This document shows positions 16,605 through 24,856 of a stretch of 31,456 bases of DNA, piece after piece. The stretch spans positions 1 through 31,456 of the forward strand of contig CALGAR010000040.1 in assembly GCA_937959285.1 (NCBI GenBank). The letters are read 5' to 3'. Position 1 is the stretch's first letter. Every line of letters begins with the position of its first letter. The stretch is from an uncultured Bryobacterales bacterium. Lineage in GTDB: Bacteria; Acidobacteriota; Terriglobia; Bryobacterales; Bryobacteraceae. The position numbers were made by a program, and so were the translations under genes. The notes beneath the pieces were generated by a model. That model had not been told where the DNA came from and made no database searches. It saw only the letters and a program-made list of their open reading frames with translations.

Positions 16605-17366
16605 ATGCAAACAGGCAGATACGTTGGAAAGGTGGTTCGAAGCCTTACGCTGGCAATTGCCCTTTGCGCGGTGGCTCAAGCGGAGCACTTCGTTGTCGGC
16701 GCTACCTCAAACATATACCTCGCCGGCCAGCCGGCAAACGGCCCGATGGACCTGAGCCATAACAGTGGGTTGCTGCCTTACCTGATTAACGTCGTTAGCG
16801 GCACTACGCTCATTTTCAAGAACGTCACAGTTACTGACGTAATCACTTGCAACACTGCTCGCTACGGTCAGCCGAACTACGAGGTTTACACGGCGGACGG
16901 GGGGCCGTGTGGCACGAATCACGCTACAAGCGAGCCGATTCGTGACACTAAGATGGTGGCCCAGAATAATCTGTCCGGTATTGAAGTTCCCAGTGGACTC
17001 TTCCTCGCAGGTGTCTTTCTCGGTCCGCACCTTCCCACTGACCCTCCTCCAGCCACCTGGGTTTACAGCCCGTTCACCGTACTCACTCCCCTGCTCGCCC
17101 AGGTATTCTTTATCGGCGATGGCTTGACTGGCACCGGCACCGGAGATGTTCAGCAGTTCGTCGTTCCTGCGGGCGCAACCAGGCTGTTCCTGGGATTCGT
17201 TGACGGGAATAACGGCTGGGCTTTTCAGGGCCTGAACAGTCACTACGGAGACAACGGCGGGCAAATTGAAGGCGACATGTACGTGCTGCCCGAACCGGCA
17301 ACAATGGTGTTGATGGCAGCCGGGCTAGGATTGATCGGGCTCTTCCGCCGCAGACTCGTATCCTAG
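16605..17366 (+). CDS. PEP-CTERM sorting-domain secreted protein
   Basis: A protein of 253 residues. Residues 1-26 form a signal peptide ending AVAQA. The last 26 residues are a PEP-CTERM tripartite tail: LPEP (228-231), a hydrophobic helix (TMVLMAAGLGLIGLF), and RRR close to the C-terminus. Proteins with this tail are recognised by an exosortase, cleaved and passed to the cell surface or exopolysaccharide matrix. The central region (about 27-225) is a beta-rich domain with two cysteines (CNTARYGQ and GGPCGTNH) that I do not recognise. It resembles other single-domain PEP-CTERM proteins only in general composition. The start is fixed by GGAGG 5 nt before ATG. No exosortase or EPS genes are in the window, so processing would be in trans. 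Confidence 0.85.
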   Translation: MQTGRYVGKVVRSLTLAIALCAVAQAEHFVVGATSNIYLAGQPANGPMDLSHNSGLLPYLINVVSGTTLIFKNVTVTDVITCNTARYGQPNYEVYTADGGPCGTNHATSEPIRDTKMVAQNNLSGIEVPSGLFLAGVFLGPHLPTDPPPATWVYSPFTVLTPLLAQVFFIGDGLTGTGTGDVQQFVVPAGATRLFLGFVDGNNGWAFQGLNSHYGDNGGQIEGDMYVLPEPATMVLMAAGLGLIGLFRRRLVS

Positions 17367-17423
17367 GACGTTTGTCCAGCGCTGCCTAAGGGATCAGGCG
17401 CGGTCGGCACGTCTTTCGCAATT

Positions 17424-18524
17424 TCATCCGATCACTTCCCGGTAGTACCGCTCGTATTGAGGAATGATCATGTCGGAAGAGAAGCGCGAGACCGCCGTCT
17501 GCCGCGCGTTTTCGGACATCCGCGCGTAGAGTGCATCATCAGTAAGCAGCGTCGTCACCCGGGAAGCCTGGGCAGCGATGTCTCCAACAGCTTCCATGTA
17601 GCCGTTGACCCCCTGTGTGATGAGATCCGGTACGCCGCCAACACGCGTCGCGACAGGCGGGACGCCGCACGCCATTGCCTCGAGCGCAGCAAGCCCGAAG
17701 GCTTCGAGTTCGCTTGGCAGAATGAGGACATGCGCTTGGGGAATCAGGCGCTCAATGTGATCCTGCTTCCCTAGAAACTCCACGTGGGCTTCCACGCCAA
17801 GCTCTCGTGCAAGGGTTTCCGCTGGACCGCGGTCAGGCCCGTCGCCCACCATCAGAAGACGCGCAGGGACATGCTTGCGCACTTCCGCCAGTACGCGGAT
17901 GCAATCCAGCACGCGCTTCACCGGACGGAAATTCGAAATGTGGATGAGAGTCTTTTCGCTCCGCTTGCGTTCCGGCTGCGGACGGTACAAGTCACAGTTC
18001 ACAAAGTTGTGGATCACGCGGATCTCATTGGGTATTCCGAAGACTTCGCGTGTCCGCTGCGCGAGATAGTCGCTGACAGTGGTGATGCCATCGGACTGCT
18101 CAATCGAAAACTTGGTGATCGGAAAGTAGGACCGGTCCGTTCCGACGAGCGTAATATCGGTGCCGTGCAAGGTCGTTATGAAAGGCAACCTGCGCCGAGG
18201 AGCGGCCATCTGGCGGGCAAGGAGCGCGGAGATGGAGTGTGGAATGGCGTAATGGACATGAAGTAAATCGAGAGAGTATCGATTCGCTACCTCTGCCATC
18301 CTCGACGCGAGCGCCAGACTATAAGGCGGATACTGAAACAGCGGATAGGTGGAAACTTCCACTTCATGGTAATGAATGCGTGGGATGTCCGATCCAAGCC
18401 GTATCGGATGAGCATAACTGATGAAGTGTACTTCGTGCCCCCGGTTTGCGAGCTCTAAACCGAGCTCTGTCGCAACTATGCCGCTGCCCCCATAAGTGGG
18501 ATAACAGGTAATGCCGATCCTCAT
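17424..18524 (-). CDS. bshA: BshA, N-acetyl-alpha-D-glucosaminyl L-malate synthase (bacillithiol biosynthesis)
   Basis: This protein of 366 residues has the length and sequence typical of BshA: MRIGITCYPTYGGSGIVATE at the N-terminus, a VHYAIPHSISALLARQ segment at 90-105, THLHG-like LHGTDITLVG at 119-128, and the GT-B donor-site motif SELEAFGLAALEAMACG at 271-287 with the ExxxxxxxE pair E274/E282. BshA transfers GlcNAc from UDP-GlcNAc to L-malate, the first step of bacillithiol synthesis in the cytoplasm. The start codon overlaps the stop of the upstream lipoprotein gene (ATGA), and AAGGA lies 6 nt upstream inside that gene, so translation is coupled. Its operon partners, a histidine kinase and a propeller lipoprotein, are not known bacillithiol genes. 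BshC is not in the window; a PIG-L deacetylase at 25056 is a possible BshB. Confidence 0.93.
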   Translation of the reverse strand: MRIGITCYPTYGGSGIVATELGLELANRGHEVHFISYAHPIRLGSDIPRIHYHEVEVSTYPLFQYPPYSLALASRMAEVANRYSLDLLHVHYAIPHSISALLARQMAAPRRRLPFITTLHGTDITLVGTDRSYFPITKFSIEQSDGITTVSDYLAQRTREVFGIPNEIRVIHNFVNCDLYRPQPERKRSEKTLIHISNFRPVKRVLDCIRVLAEVRKHVPARLLMVGDGPDRGPAETLARELGVEAHVEFLGKQDHIERLIPQAHVLILPSELEAFGLAALEAMACGVPPVATRVGGVPDLITQGVNGYMEAVGDIAAQASRVTTLLTDDALYARMSENARQTAVSRFSSDMIIPQYERYYREVIG

Positions 18525-19543
18525 CGGACATCCTTCGCGTAAACCGCCGATAACATCCCTACTCCGATTTGCCCGTGGAGGTTTTCATCCGGAGAAGCTG
18601 CATTGCCGCCGCCGAACCAGACCCGGACGACATTGCCCTTCACTTCGACAGTCGGGTCGCAGACGACATGACTGTTCCAGGACTCCTCGCCGGCGATTAC
18701 CAGATTCTGCCGCTCCCAGCGAATCCCGTCAATTGATCGAGCAAGTCCCATGCGCCGTCGTTCCCGCCTGTCGCGACCCGTGTAAATCATCCAGTAGTAA
18801 CCGTGCGACTGCCACAAAGCCGGTTCGCCTAGTCCCTGCTCATCGAACGATCCCGGTTCCCCGATTTCCATTACCGGATTGGATCGAAGTTTCGTCCACT
18901 CGATTCCGTCCCGGGAACGAGCCACACCGAGTCTTTGCCGCCGGGCGCGGTCCTGCCCGAGATAGTAGAGGTAATAATAGCCGCCAATGTGAATCACGTA
19001 CGGGTCCCCTATGGAAACTTCATCCCAGCTTCCGTATGGTCCCGTTTCAAGGACCGGATGAGGAAGTTTCGTGAACTTCCGTCCGTCCGCAGATTGCGCG
19101 AGCCCAATCTGCGTTCGCCCCTTGGGACCTGCCTGATACCAGTAGAGGAAGCGTCCAGCGCTATAGATGATGTGGCCGTTCGCTGCGATGTAGCTTCCTT
19201 CCCATGTGGCGGGATCAGGCGAAAGGATGCGCCCCTGCTTCGTCCATTTGAGCCCGTCAGCGGATGTCGCCAAGCCTGTGTGCCAGGTCTTTCCGTCAAA
19301 CCCGGAGTAGTAGCTGAGAAGTTCGTTCTTGAAGATCAGAACGGACGGATTGAGCGCATCCACACCATCCCAGTCGGACTCCTGCCCGTGAGCAATCACC
19401 GGCTCTTTAACCACAGTCCATTGCCACGTGACGGGTTCCGGAGTGCCGCCAGGCGGCGGCAGAGTGAACTCTTCGTAGCGGCGGCAAGCGGCGAGAATCA
19501 GCAGGCAGCAGCCGAACGCGAGCAGCCGGAGAGCTCGGCTCAT
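18521..19543 (-). CDS. GH43/GH32-like five-bladed propeller lipoprotein
   Basis: A protein of 340 residues from ATG 19543. The N-terminus is a lipoprotein signal with lipobox L17-A-A-C20, so the mature protein is probably membrane-anchored outside the cytoplasm. The rest shows a repeating pattern: four copies of [GL]-x-A-x-S-x-DG-x-x-[WF] (GLATSADGLKWTK, GLAQSADGRKFTK, GVARSRDGIEWTK, GLARSIDGIRWER), each preceded by a Tyr-rich strand. This is the signature of GH43/GH32/GH130-like propellers. No catalytic acid triad can be assigned confidently, so hydrolase activity is only possible. It overlaps the histidine-kinase stop by ATGA and bshA by ATGA. A TTG at 19561 would extend it, but it lacks an SD, and the 19543 start gives a clean signal peptide. 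Confidence 0.75.
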   Translation of the reverse strand: MSRALRLLAFGCCLLILAACRRYEEFTLPPPGGTPEPVTWQWTVVKEPVIAHGQESDWDGVDALNPSVLIFKNELLSYYSGFDGKTWHTGLATSADGLKWTKQGRILSPDPATWEGSYIAANGHIIYSAGRFLYWYQAGPKGRTQIGLAQSADGRKFTKLPHPVLETGPYGSWDEVSIGDPYVIHIGGYYYLYYLGQDRARRQRLGVARSRDGIEWTKLRSNPVMEIGEPGSFDEQGLGEPALWQSHGYYWMIYTGRDRRERRRMGLARSIDGIRWERQNLVIAGEESWNSHVVCDPTVEVKGNVVRVWFGGGNAASPDENLHGQIGVGMLSAVYAKDVR

Positions 19544-20694
19544 GCCGGTACGCGGATACAAAGACCTGCTCCGGAACCAGGACGGGAGTCGATGGTAAGA
19601 TCGCCATTCATACCGCGCACCCGGCGTTTGATGCTGACCGGTCCGAGGCGCAGCACTTCCAACTCATCCAGGGTGAAAGTGCCCGCAAACGGAAATCCCC
19701 GGCCATCGTCTTCAATCCGGATTTGGATCAGGTTATCTGTCCTGGAGATAGACACGACGACGCGGGAGGCATTCGAGTGCTTTTGCACGTTGTTCAACGC
19801 CTCGCGAACCACTTGCACGACATCGGCAGACGCCTGCACCTCCTCGAGCTCGGGCGCCTCACCGCCGGAAAAGGTCACGGAGATACCGGAATCGCGCTGA
19901 AAGGTCTGGATGACGCGGAGGAGAGAGGCGACGAGTCCCGCGCCTTCTACATCCAGCGGACGCATGCCGCGTACGTAAGAACGGAGCTCGGCCACCTGGT
20001 TACGGCAGAGAATCTGCAACTGCTCCAGTTCAGCCATCCCTTTCTCCTTGTCACGCTCCAGCATCTTACGCACAATCTCGAGCCTCATTTGGAGGCTGAT
20101 AAAGCTCTGCAGCGGCCCGTCATGAAAATCGGCCGCGATGCGCTGACGCTCCGCTTCCCGAGCCGCTTCTGCCTCTGACCGAAACAGAACAACCTGACGG
20201 GAAGAGATCGAAAGACGGTCAAGCAGCGATCGCTTCTGGAGGGCGAGCACGCAGGCGAACATGCCGAGCAGCAGAATGAACGCTCGTAGAGAGAGCGACT
20301 GCCCCGGCTCTGCCACAGTCAGAAACCCCGCAGCCACAATCATGACTGCCAAGACGGTCCGCCACTGATGCAAGAGTGCGGCGCTCAGAAGCAGATAGAA
20401 CGCAAGAAAAGAGCTGAGCCAAAAGTTGCCCTCGTCGCGATGAGCCGCGTAGACAAGAAAGAGTAGCGTGTCGAGGGCCAGGGTGACCAGGGAATTGTCG
20501 ATATGATGCAAGCGCCGCCAAAGCAGCGCAGCGATGCCGTAGAGTGCGAGTACGGCGAGGAGGACAGTAAGACCCGACGGCCCAAGGCGGGGGCTGGCAA
20601 GAATCGAACCGAGGCACGCAACCCCCAGCAGAGCGCGCATCACGCGCAAATAGCGGCGCCAAAGATGCGGCAGCAGGATGTAGTCAGCGAACAA
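19540..20694 (-). CDS. Membrane sensor histidine kinase of the HisKA_3 (NarX/DegS-like) type
   Basis: A protein of 384 residues. About six hydrophobic segments fill residues 18-152, with no periplasmic sensor domain, so sensing is probably within the membrane. The dimerisation/phosphoacceptor region has ERQRIAADFHDGPLQ, with phosphoacceptor H191 and the HDxxxQ phosphatase motif. The ATPase domain shows the N box (EALNNVQKHSNAS, 298-310) and DDGRGF (329-334), ending in GSGAGLCIRVPA. All catalytic elements seem intact. HisKA_3 kinases normally pair with a NarL/LuxR-type regulator; none lies next to it or elsewhere in the window. The start is TTG, chosen because GGAAGAG (20706-20700) sits 5 nt upstream. 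It ends by ATGA overlap with the lipoprotein gene. Confidence 0.9.
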   Translation of the reverse strand: MFADYILLPHLWRRYLRVMRALLGVACLGSILASPRLGPSGLTVLLAVLALYGIAALLWRRLHHIDNSLVTLALDTLLFLVYAAHRDEGNFWLSSFLAFYLLLSAALLHQWRTVLAVMIVAAGFLTVAEPGQSLSLRAFILLLGMFACVLALQKRSLLDRLSISSRQVVLFRSEAEAAREAERQRIAADFHDGPLQSFISLQMRLEIVRKMLERDKEKGMAELEQLQILCRNQVAELRSYVRGMRPLDVEGAGLVASLLRVIQTFQRDSGISVTFSGGEAPELEEVQASADVVQVVREALNNVQKHSNASRVVVSISRTDNLIQIRIEDDGRGFPFAGTFTLDELEVLRLGPVSIKRRVRGMNGDLTIDSRPGSGAGLCIRVPA

Positions 20695-20726
20695 TTCGAC
20701 TCTTCCGAACAGAATGAGGTACGAGC

Positions 20727-21269
20727 TCAGCGGTTGTACAGGTACAAGGTATGGCTGCGGCCTTCACCGTCATCATCAATGTGCTCGACCTTATCCGGTT
20801 TCCATCCGGAAAACTCAAAGTCGTGCGAAACCACCCGGGCGCCTTTCTTGAGCTGCTTTTCAAGCAGCGGGCGAACCTTGTCATTGGACGTCGGCAGCAG
20901 GTATACGGTGATCAGATCCGCGGAGGAGTAGTCTTGCTTCAGGATGTCCCCGTGGATGATGTTCGCGGTCTTCTGGAGGCCCAGGCTCTTGATCTTCTCG
21001 GTGCTCTGTTCCCACAGGTCCCGGTCAAACTCCACTCCCGTGGCATTGGCCTTGAACTTCTTCGCGGCCATGATCACGATGCGGCCGTCGCCCGAGCCTA
21101 AGTCAAACATCTTCTCTCCGGGCTTCAACCCGCCCAGCTCAAGCATCTTCTGAACGACGGTCTCCGGGGTAGGATAATACGGCGCAAGTTTCTCTCCCTG
21201 CGGTTTCTCCTGACTTACGGCACTCCCAAGAAGAGTGAGGAGGAACACGGGCAATGCAAGGTATCGCAT
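20727..21269 (-). CDS. Class I SAM-dependent methyltransferase with an apparent signal peptide
   Basis: A protein of 180 residues. Residues 1-20 look like a Sec signal peptide (MRYLALPVFLLTLLGSAVSQ), and the mature part begins EKPQGE. Then comes a class I methyltransferase fold: motif I FDLGSGDGRIV (55-65), an acidic residue after strand 2 (GVEFD, E80), HGDIL (106-110) and LITVYLLPTSN. This resembles the family that includes FAM173/ATPSCKMT lysine methyltransferases. SAM is cytoplasmic, so an exported enzyme of this kind is puzzling. The segment may instead be an uncleaved membrane anchor. AGGAG sits 5 nt before the ATG, which argues for this start. A TATACT box lies about 25 bp upstream. It precedes the histidine kinase by 32 bp and may be in its operon. 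Confidence 0.8.
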   Translation of the reverse strand: MRYLALPVFLLTLLGSAVSQEKPQGEKLAPYYPTPETVVQKMLELGGLKPGEKMFDLGSGDGRIVIMAAKKFKANATGVEFDRDLWEQSTEKIKSLGLQKTANIIHGDILKQDYSSADLITVYLLPTSNDKVRPLLEKQLKKGARVVSHDFEFSGWKPDKVEHIDDDGEGRSHTLYLYNR

Positions 21270-21327
21270 GGTAGCTCCTACGAGATGACTCCTAGTATAC
21301 GAGGCGCGAGAGTCCTCGCGCGGAAGG

Positions 21328-23265
21328 TCAAGGCTCGATCCAGATTCGAACCGTGTTGCTCCGCTGTCCGTCTGCTTCCACATAGAGGCTCGCCGGTCCT
21401 CGATTTACGATTTCAGGCAGTTTGAATTCCACCGTGTAGAAACCGATATAGCCGGGGGCGAGAGATGCGCGCAATACCTCCATCGGGATGCCGTCGAGAT
21501 AGACACGCACGGGAGCAACGACGGCAGGTGGATTGTCAACAGGTGCAGGAAGGCCGGTCGGCCAGTCCGGGCGTACCCGTCCTAAGCCCGTCGCCAGAAT
21601 CTGAACGCGCGCTCCGGGCCGCGCCGGAGTCATTGCGTCCAGCAAGACGCCGCTCTCCGCATCGAGCAGGAGCGGAGTGCCATCCCGGTCCACAAATAGC
21701 GCAGGGGACGCACGTCTGAGAGGAACATTCACGGTTCGCACGCCAGACGGTCCCGAAAGCGAAAGTGTGAGCGACTGGCCAGCGGCTTCGAAAGGAACCT
21801 GAATCTGCGATTCGAAATCGGAAGCTGCGAGAACAGGAATGGTGAGGCTACCCGCACGCGCGGAATCCGCCCTTCCGCCAAGCACGCTAAGCAGAGATCC
21901 GGGCGCGGCCGGGCGAGGATGGTAGTCGGCCGCGCTCACCACACGCAACTCCTGCAAGCGATGCGGCGCCATCGCCACGTATAAGCCATAACCGTCCACG
22001 GCAGCATAAAGCTGATTGCCGCCAGCGTCCAGCTTCAAATCCCGGACGGGGGCCACCGGCAGCGTCCCCCGCACAGCGATCCAGCCCGTAGCAGGCCCGG
22101 GATTCCACAAATCGCCTACCGTAAAGAAGACCCCCTTGTCGGTCGCAACGTAGATGGACCCGGTGTCTCTATGGGCAGTGACTCCATAGGCCGGACCGGA
22201 AGGAAGATTCGCCGTGAGGTCCTGCCAGACAAGGCCGGCGTTGGTCGTGCGCAGAATCCGCCCGGCATGCTCTGCCGAGAGGGCCGCAAGCGCGACGCGG
22301 GGTTCGGATGGATCAGCGAAGATCGACTCCACTCGCGCAGCCGAGGGAGCGCGTTCTTTATTCCACGTAGCGCCTTGATCGGACGAAACCCACAACCAAC
22401 CGTCAGCGGAGCCGACGTACACGTAGGGCGCCGCGATTGCGAACGCAGTAACATTCAAGCCCGTAGCCTGACTGAACGCCTGCTTGAGCTCGAGCTCACG
22501 GTCCGGCCCCTGTGGCGATGCTACCCGCCATGCTGACCTTTCTCCTGGAAGCCACTCAAGCTCCTCGAGCCGCCCGTCCGCCGCGGTCTCAACCCAGATC
22601 CTGGCGCCGGATCCGCCAATCGGCAGGGCCGCAAGCCGCCGCACCGGGAGGTTTGGAAGAAAGCCATTCAGGCTGTCCCAGGATTGGCCGCCATCGAGTG
22701 ACCGGAAAACTCCATCCCAACCCGCGACAACCAGCTCGTCGGGATTGTCAGGTGAAACCGCAAGATCCTCAAGCTTGGCTCCGACAATCGAGACCCCTTT
22801 GTAGACAGTCAGGTTGATCCACGAAGCCCCTGCATCGTCGGACCGGTACGCAGCCTTCCCCAGCGCGTAAAGGCTTACGGGCTTTCCGGGAAGTCTGTGG
22901 AGTTTAGCTCCGGGTTCGGGCAATCGGTCAGCCGCGGGCGGGGTCTCGTCCAGAGCCGGAGGGACAGCATCGCTCTCCTGCCACGACTCGAAATCGGACG
23001 TCTCAAACGTACGCCCGGAGAGCGTGCGAATGAACAGCCGCGACCCGTCTGCCGAATACCACACCCGGTTCACGGGACCGGATGCAGGCCCTGCAAGGGA
23101 CCGGTCTACCGCCCCATTCCCAATCCGCCGCCATTCTATGGGCAGTTGCAGCCCTTCGGCGCGCCCAGTCTGCTGCGCAGGCGCAACCCCTGCCAGGAAG
23201 AGCAGCGCCGCCACAATCCTGGCAAGCCTCTCCCTTGCAGCCTCACTTGTGGAAACAGGATACAT
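21328..23265 (-). CDS. Secreted BNR-propeller protein with Solibacter-type C-terminal domain
   Basis: A protein of 645 residues with a signal peptide ending at about residue 31 (APAQQ). From about 60 to 430 it carries BNR/Asp-box-like repeats: YRSDDAGASW, FRSLDGGQSW, WVSSDQGATW and LRTTNAGLVW, as in VPS10/photosystem-II-assembly-like propellers. From about 435 to 645 it resembles the Solibacter uncharacterised C-terminal domain (TIGR03437): PGSLLSVLGG, FESQIQVPFE, SPALFVDRDGT, ILATGLG and YIGFYTVEFKLPE. That domain is characteristic of the Solibacter lineage, and its role is unknown. It shares this tail with the 1150-residue protein at 27976. The stop lies 58 bp before the methyltransferase start. 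No SD is clear before ATG 23265. It is divergent from the FecR-domain gene. Confidence 0.85.
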   Translation of the reverse strand: MYPVSTSEAARERLARIVAALLFLAGVAPAQQTGRAEGLQLPIEWRRIGNGAVDRSLAGPASGPVNRVWYSADGSRLFIRTLSGRTFETSDFESWQESDAVPPALDETPPAADRLPEPGAKLHRLPGKPVSLYALGKAAYRSDDAGASWINLTVYKGVSIVGAKLEDLAVSPDNPDELVVAGWDGVFRSLDGGQSWDSLNGFLPNLPVRRLAALPIGGSGARIWVETAADGRLEELEWLPGERSAWRVASPQGPDRELELKQAFSQATGLNVTAFAIAAPYVYVGSADGWLWVSSDQGATWNKERAPSAARVESIFADPSEPRVALAALSAEHAGRILRTTNAGLVWQDLTANLPSGPAYGVTAHRDTGSIYVATDKGVFFTVGDLWNPGPATGWIAVRGTLPVAPVRDLKLDAGGNQLYAAVDGYGLYVAMAPHRLQELRVVSAADYHPRPAAPGSLLSVLGGRADSARAGSLTIPVLAASDFESQIQVPFEAAGQSLTLSLSGPSGVRTVNVPLRRASPALFVDRDGTPLLLDAESGVLLDAMTPARPGARVQILATGLGRVRPDWPTGLPAPVDNPPAVVAPVRVYLDGIPMEVLRASLAPGYIGFYTVEFKLPEIVNRGPASLYVEADGQRSNTVRIWIEP

Positions 23266-23335
23266 CCGGTGAGTCCATTTTATCCTGATCTATCGATTGA
23301 CTCTTGCTAAAACGATTGATGACACGAATACTTTT

Positions 23336-23355
23336 CGTCCGTGCCCGCACGGACG
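23336..23355. promoter_or_regulatory. Inverted repeat in divergent intergenic region, possible operator
   Basis: CGTCCGTGC, two bases, then GCACGGACG is a perfect 9-bp inverted repeat roughly centred in the 168-bp region between the divergent genes at 23265 and 23434. The 2-nt gap is too small for a long hairpin loop, which favours a DNA-binding dimer site. CGATTGA occurs twice nearby (23294-23300, 23313-23319). Confidence 0.45.
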
Positions 23356-23433
23356 GTATTGCATAGCAACTTTTGGTGCTAGACTGAGGTCTGCGATCTG
23401 AAGGGTCAGAAGACTCCCCTTCGAGGGAAATGT

Positions 23434-24234
23434 ATGGCCACGTCACTCCGGCACATAGCGATGTTCTGGTTGCTGATGCCAGCTTCGACTGAGCTGCTTC
23501 TGGCTCAGAAGTTGTCGCCTGCTCAGGAGTCAGCAGCGCAGGTGGTGCAGCTCCAGGGACAGGTGTCTATTTTGAAGGACGGCGGTCTCTGGGCCCTAAA
23601 CACGGGCGATCACGTGCAGATGAAACAGGTGATCGTCACTGGACCCGACGGATTCGCAGTCTTTCGCCTCTCCGACGGGAGCACCTTCGAAGTCTACCCC
23701 AACTCTCAGCTTACTTTTAGGAGTAATCCGGGGAACTGGCGCGATCTGCTCGACCTTTGGATGGGCCGCGTCAAGGTTCAGATTCAGAAGTGGGGCGGGC
23801 AGCCGAACCTGAACCGGGTCCAGACGCCGACGGCCGTCATTTCCGTGCGCGGGACCGTTTTTGAAGCAGTGGTCGAGGATGACGCCGCCACGACTCTGAT
23901 TGCAGTGGAAGAGGGTCAGGTGGCCGTGCAGCACGCACTGATGCCGCGAGGCAACCCTGTGATCCTGAATGCCGGAGAATCACTGCGCGTTTATCGGAAT
24001 CAGCCGCTTGCCGCGCGATCCGGCTTTGATCGGGAGGCCGTTGTTTCCTTTGCGCTGCGCGCGCTTCGAGAAGCGCTCTACACGATCCTCGTTCGGACTC
24101 CCAAGACTTCGGGCGGAATCACCGTCCCGGGCGGCCAAGGCCCCACTCTCCCTGGCGACACGCCGTCGGAGCTGCCTCCCGCGCCGCGACCCCCGGCTAC
24201 TCCGCCTCCGCCCCCGCCCGGCGGAGGGGTGTAG
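23434..24234 (+). CDS. FecR-domain secreted protein
   Basis: A protein of 266 residues with a signal peptide (about 1-25, ending LLAQ) and a FecR domain. The core FecR motif TPTAVISVRGTVFEAVVE is at 131-148, preceded by DGSTFEVYPNSQLTF and followed by EEGQVAVQ and LNAGESLRVY. In FecR itself this domain is the periplasmic part of an anti-sigma factor. Here there is no anchor and no sigma-factor gene beside it, so it is more likely a free secreted beta-helix-like scaffold, as in many FecR-domain proteins of this phylum. The C-terminus (about 237-266) is proline-rich and ends PPPPPPGGGV, likely a disordered tail. GAGGG lies 6 nt before the ATG. Confidence 0.85.
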   Translation: MATSLRHIAMFWLLMPASTELLLAQKLSPAQESAAQVVQLQGQVSILKDGGLWALNTGDHVQMKQVIVTGPDGFAVFRLSDGSTFEVYPNSQLTFRSNPGNWRDLLDLWMGRVKVQIQKWGGQPNLNRVQTPTAVISVRGTVFEAVVEDDAATTLIAVEEGQVAVQHALMPRGNPVILNAGESLRVYRNQPLAARSGFDREAVVSFALRALREALYTILVRTPKTSGGITVPGGQGPTLPGDTPSELPPAPRPPATPPPPPPGGGV

Positions 24235-24266
24235 GAGTCATCCCCTTAAAAGATGCCCCGCCCTCA

Positions 24267-24292
24267 GCTAGCGCTGCGGCGATTGCGCTAGC
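24267..24292 (+). promoter_or_regulatory. 8-bp hairpin abutting the start codon of the next gene
   Basis: GCTAGCGC and GCGCTAGC are a perfect 8-bp inverted repeat with a 10-nt spacer, and the second arm ends at the base immediately before ATG 24293. No Shine-Dalgarno is visible. The hairpin would occupy the ribosome-binding region, or mark an operator overlapping it. It is also 33 bp after the FecR gene stop, so it could end that transcript, but there is no T-run. Confidence 0.5.
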
Positions 24293-24856
24293 ATGAAAGT
24301 TGTGTCAAAGGCAATCCTGCTCCTGTTGCTAAGTGTGGTGAGTAGCCTTTCGCTTGCCGCGCAAACGGACAGTCTCCCGCCGGACTGGGAATTGCGCAAG
24401 ACCATCGAATCATGGGCTGCGCAGATTCGCCGGTATGAGGGAGTTCTGGATCAGTTGCAGCCGAAGGCGTGGGTGGAGAACGGCGCGCCCGAAGCCTATA
24501 TTGCTCAGTGGAAGTCGAGCCGGGATGAGCTCACGTATTTCCTGCAAACGAGCGAAAAGCTGGCTCGCGATCCCGAGCGGCTGACCTTGGCGATTGAAGC
24601 CTACTTCCGCCTGGACTCCCTGACCGACAGGCTGCTGTCGCTGACAGAGGGAGTCCGGCGCTATCAGAATCCAGCCATCGGGGACCTGCTGCAGAGCCTT
24701 GTGAACGAAAACACCGCGGTGCGGGATCAGGTTCAGCAGTATATGACGACTCTCGCCTCCGCGCGCGAAAAGGAGTTCGAGATCATCGACCGGGAAGCGC
24801 AGCGTTGCCGTGCGAGCCTGATTAGCCAGCCCGCCGGGAAAGCAGTCCGGAAATGA
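24293..24856 (+). CDS. Secreted helical protein of unknown function
   Basis: A protein of 187 residues that I do not recognise. Residues 1-23 form a signal peptide (hydrophobic LLLLLSVVSSLSLAAQ). The rest appears almost entirely alpha-helical and charged, with few glycines or prolines (for example WELRKTIESWAAQIRRYEG and REKEFEIIDREAQRC). It has one cysteine near the end. It may be a periplasmic coiled-coil or helical-bundle protein. Its stop codon overlaps the start of the cysteine-rich mini-protein (ATGA), which is coupled in turn to the PIG-L deacetylase. ATG 24293 directly follows a hairpin and has no SD; GTG 24302 is an alternative. Function is unknown, but co-expression with a deacetylase suggests an envelope role. 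Confidence 0.7.
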   Translation: MKVVSKAILLLLLSVVSSLSLAAQTDSLPPDWELRKTIESWAAQIRRYEGVLDQLQPKAWVENGAPEAYIAQWKSSRDELTYFLQTSEKLARDPERLTLAIEAYFRLDSLTDRLLSLTEGVRRYQNPAIGDLLQSLVNENTAVRDQVQQYMTTLASAREKEFEIIDREAQRCRASLISQPAGKAVRK

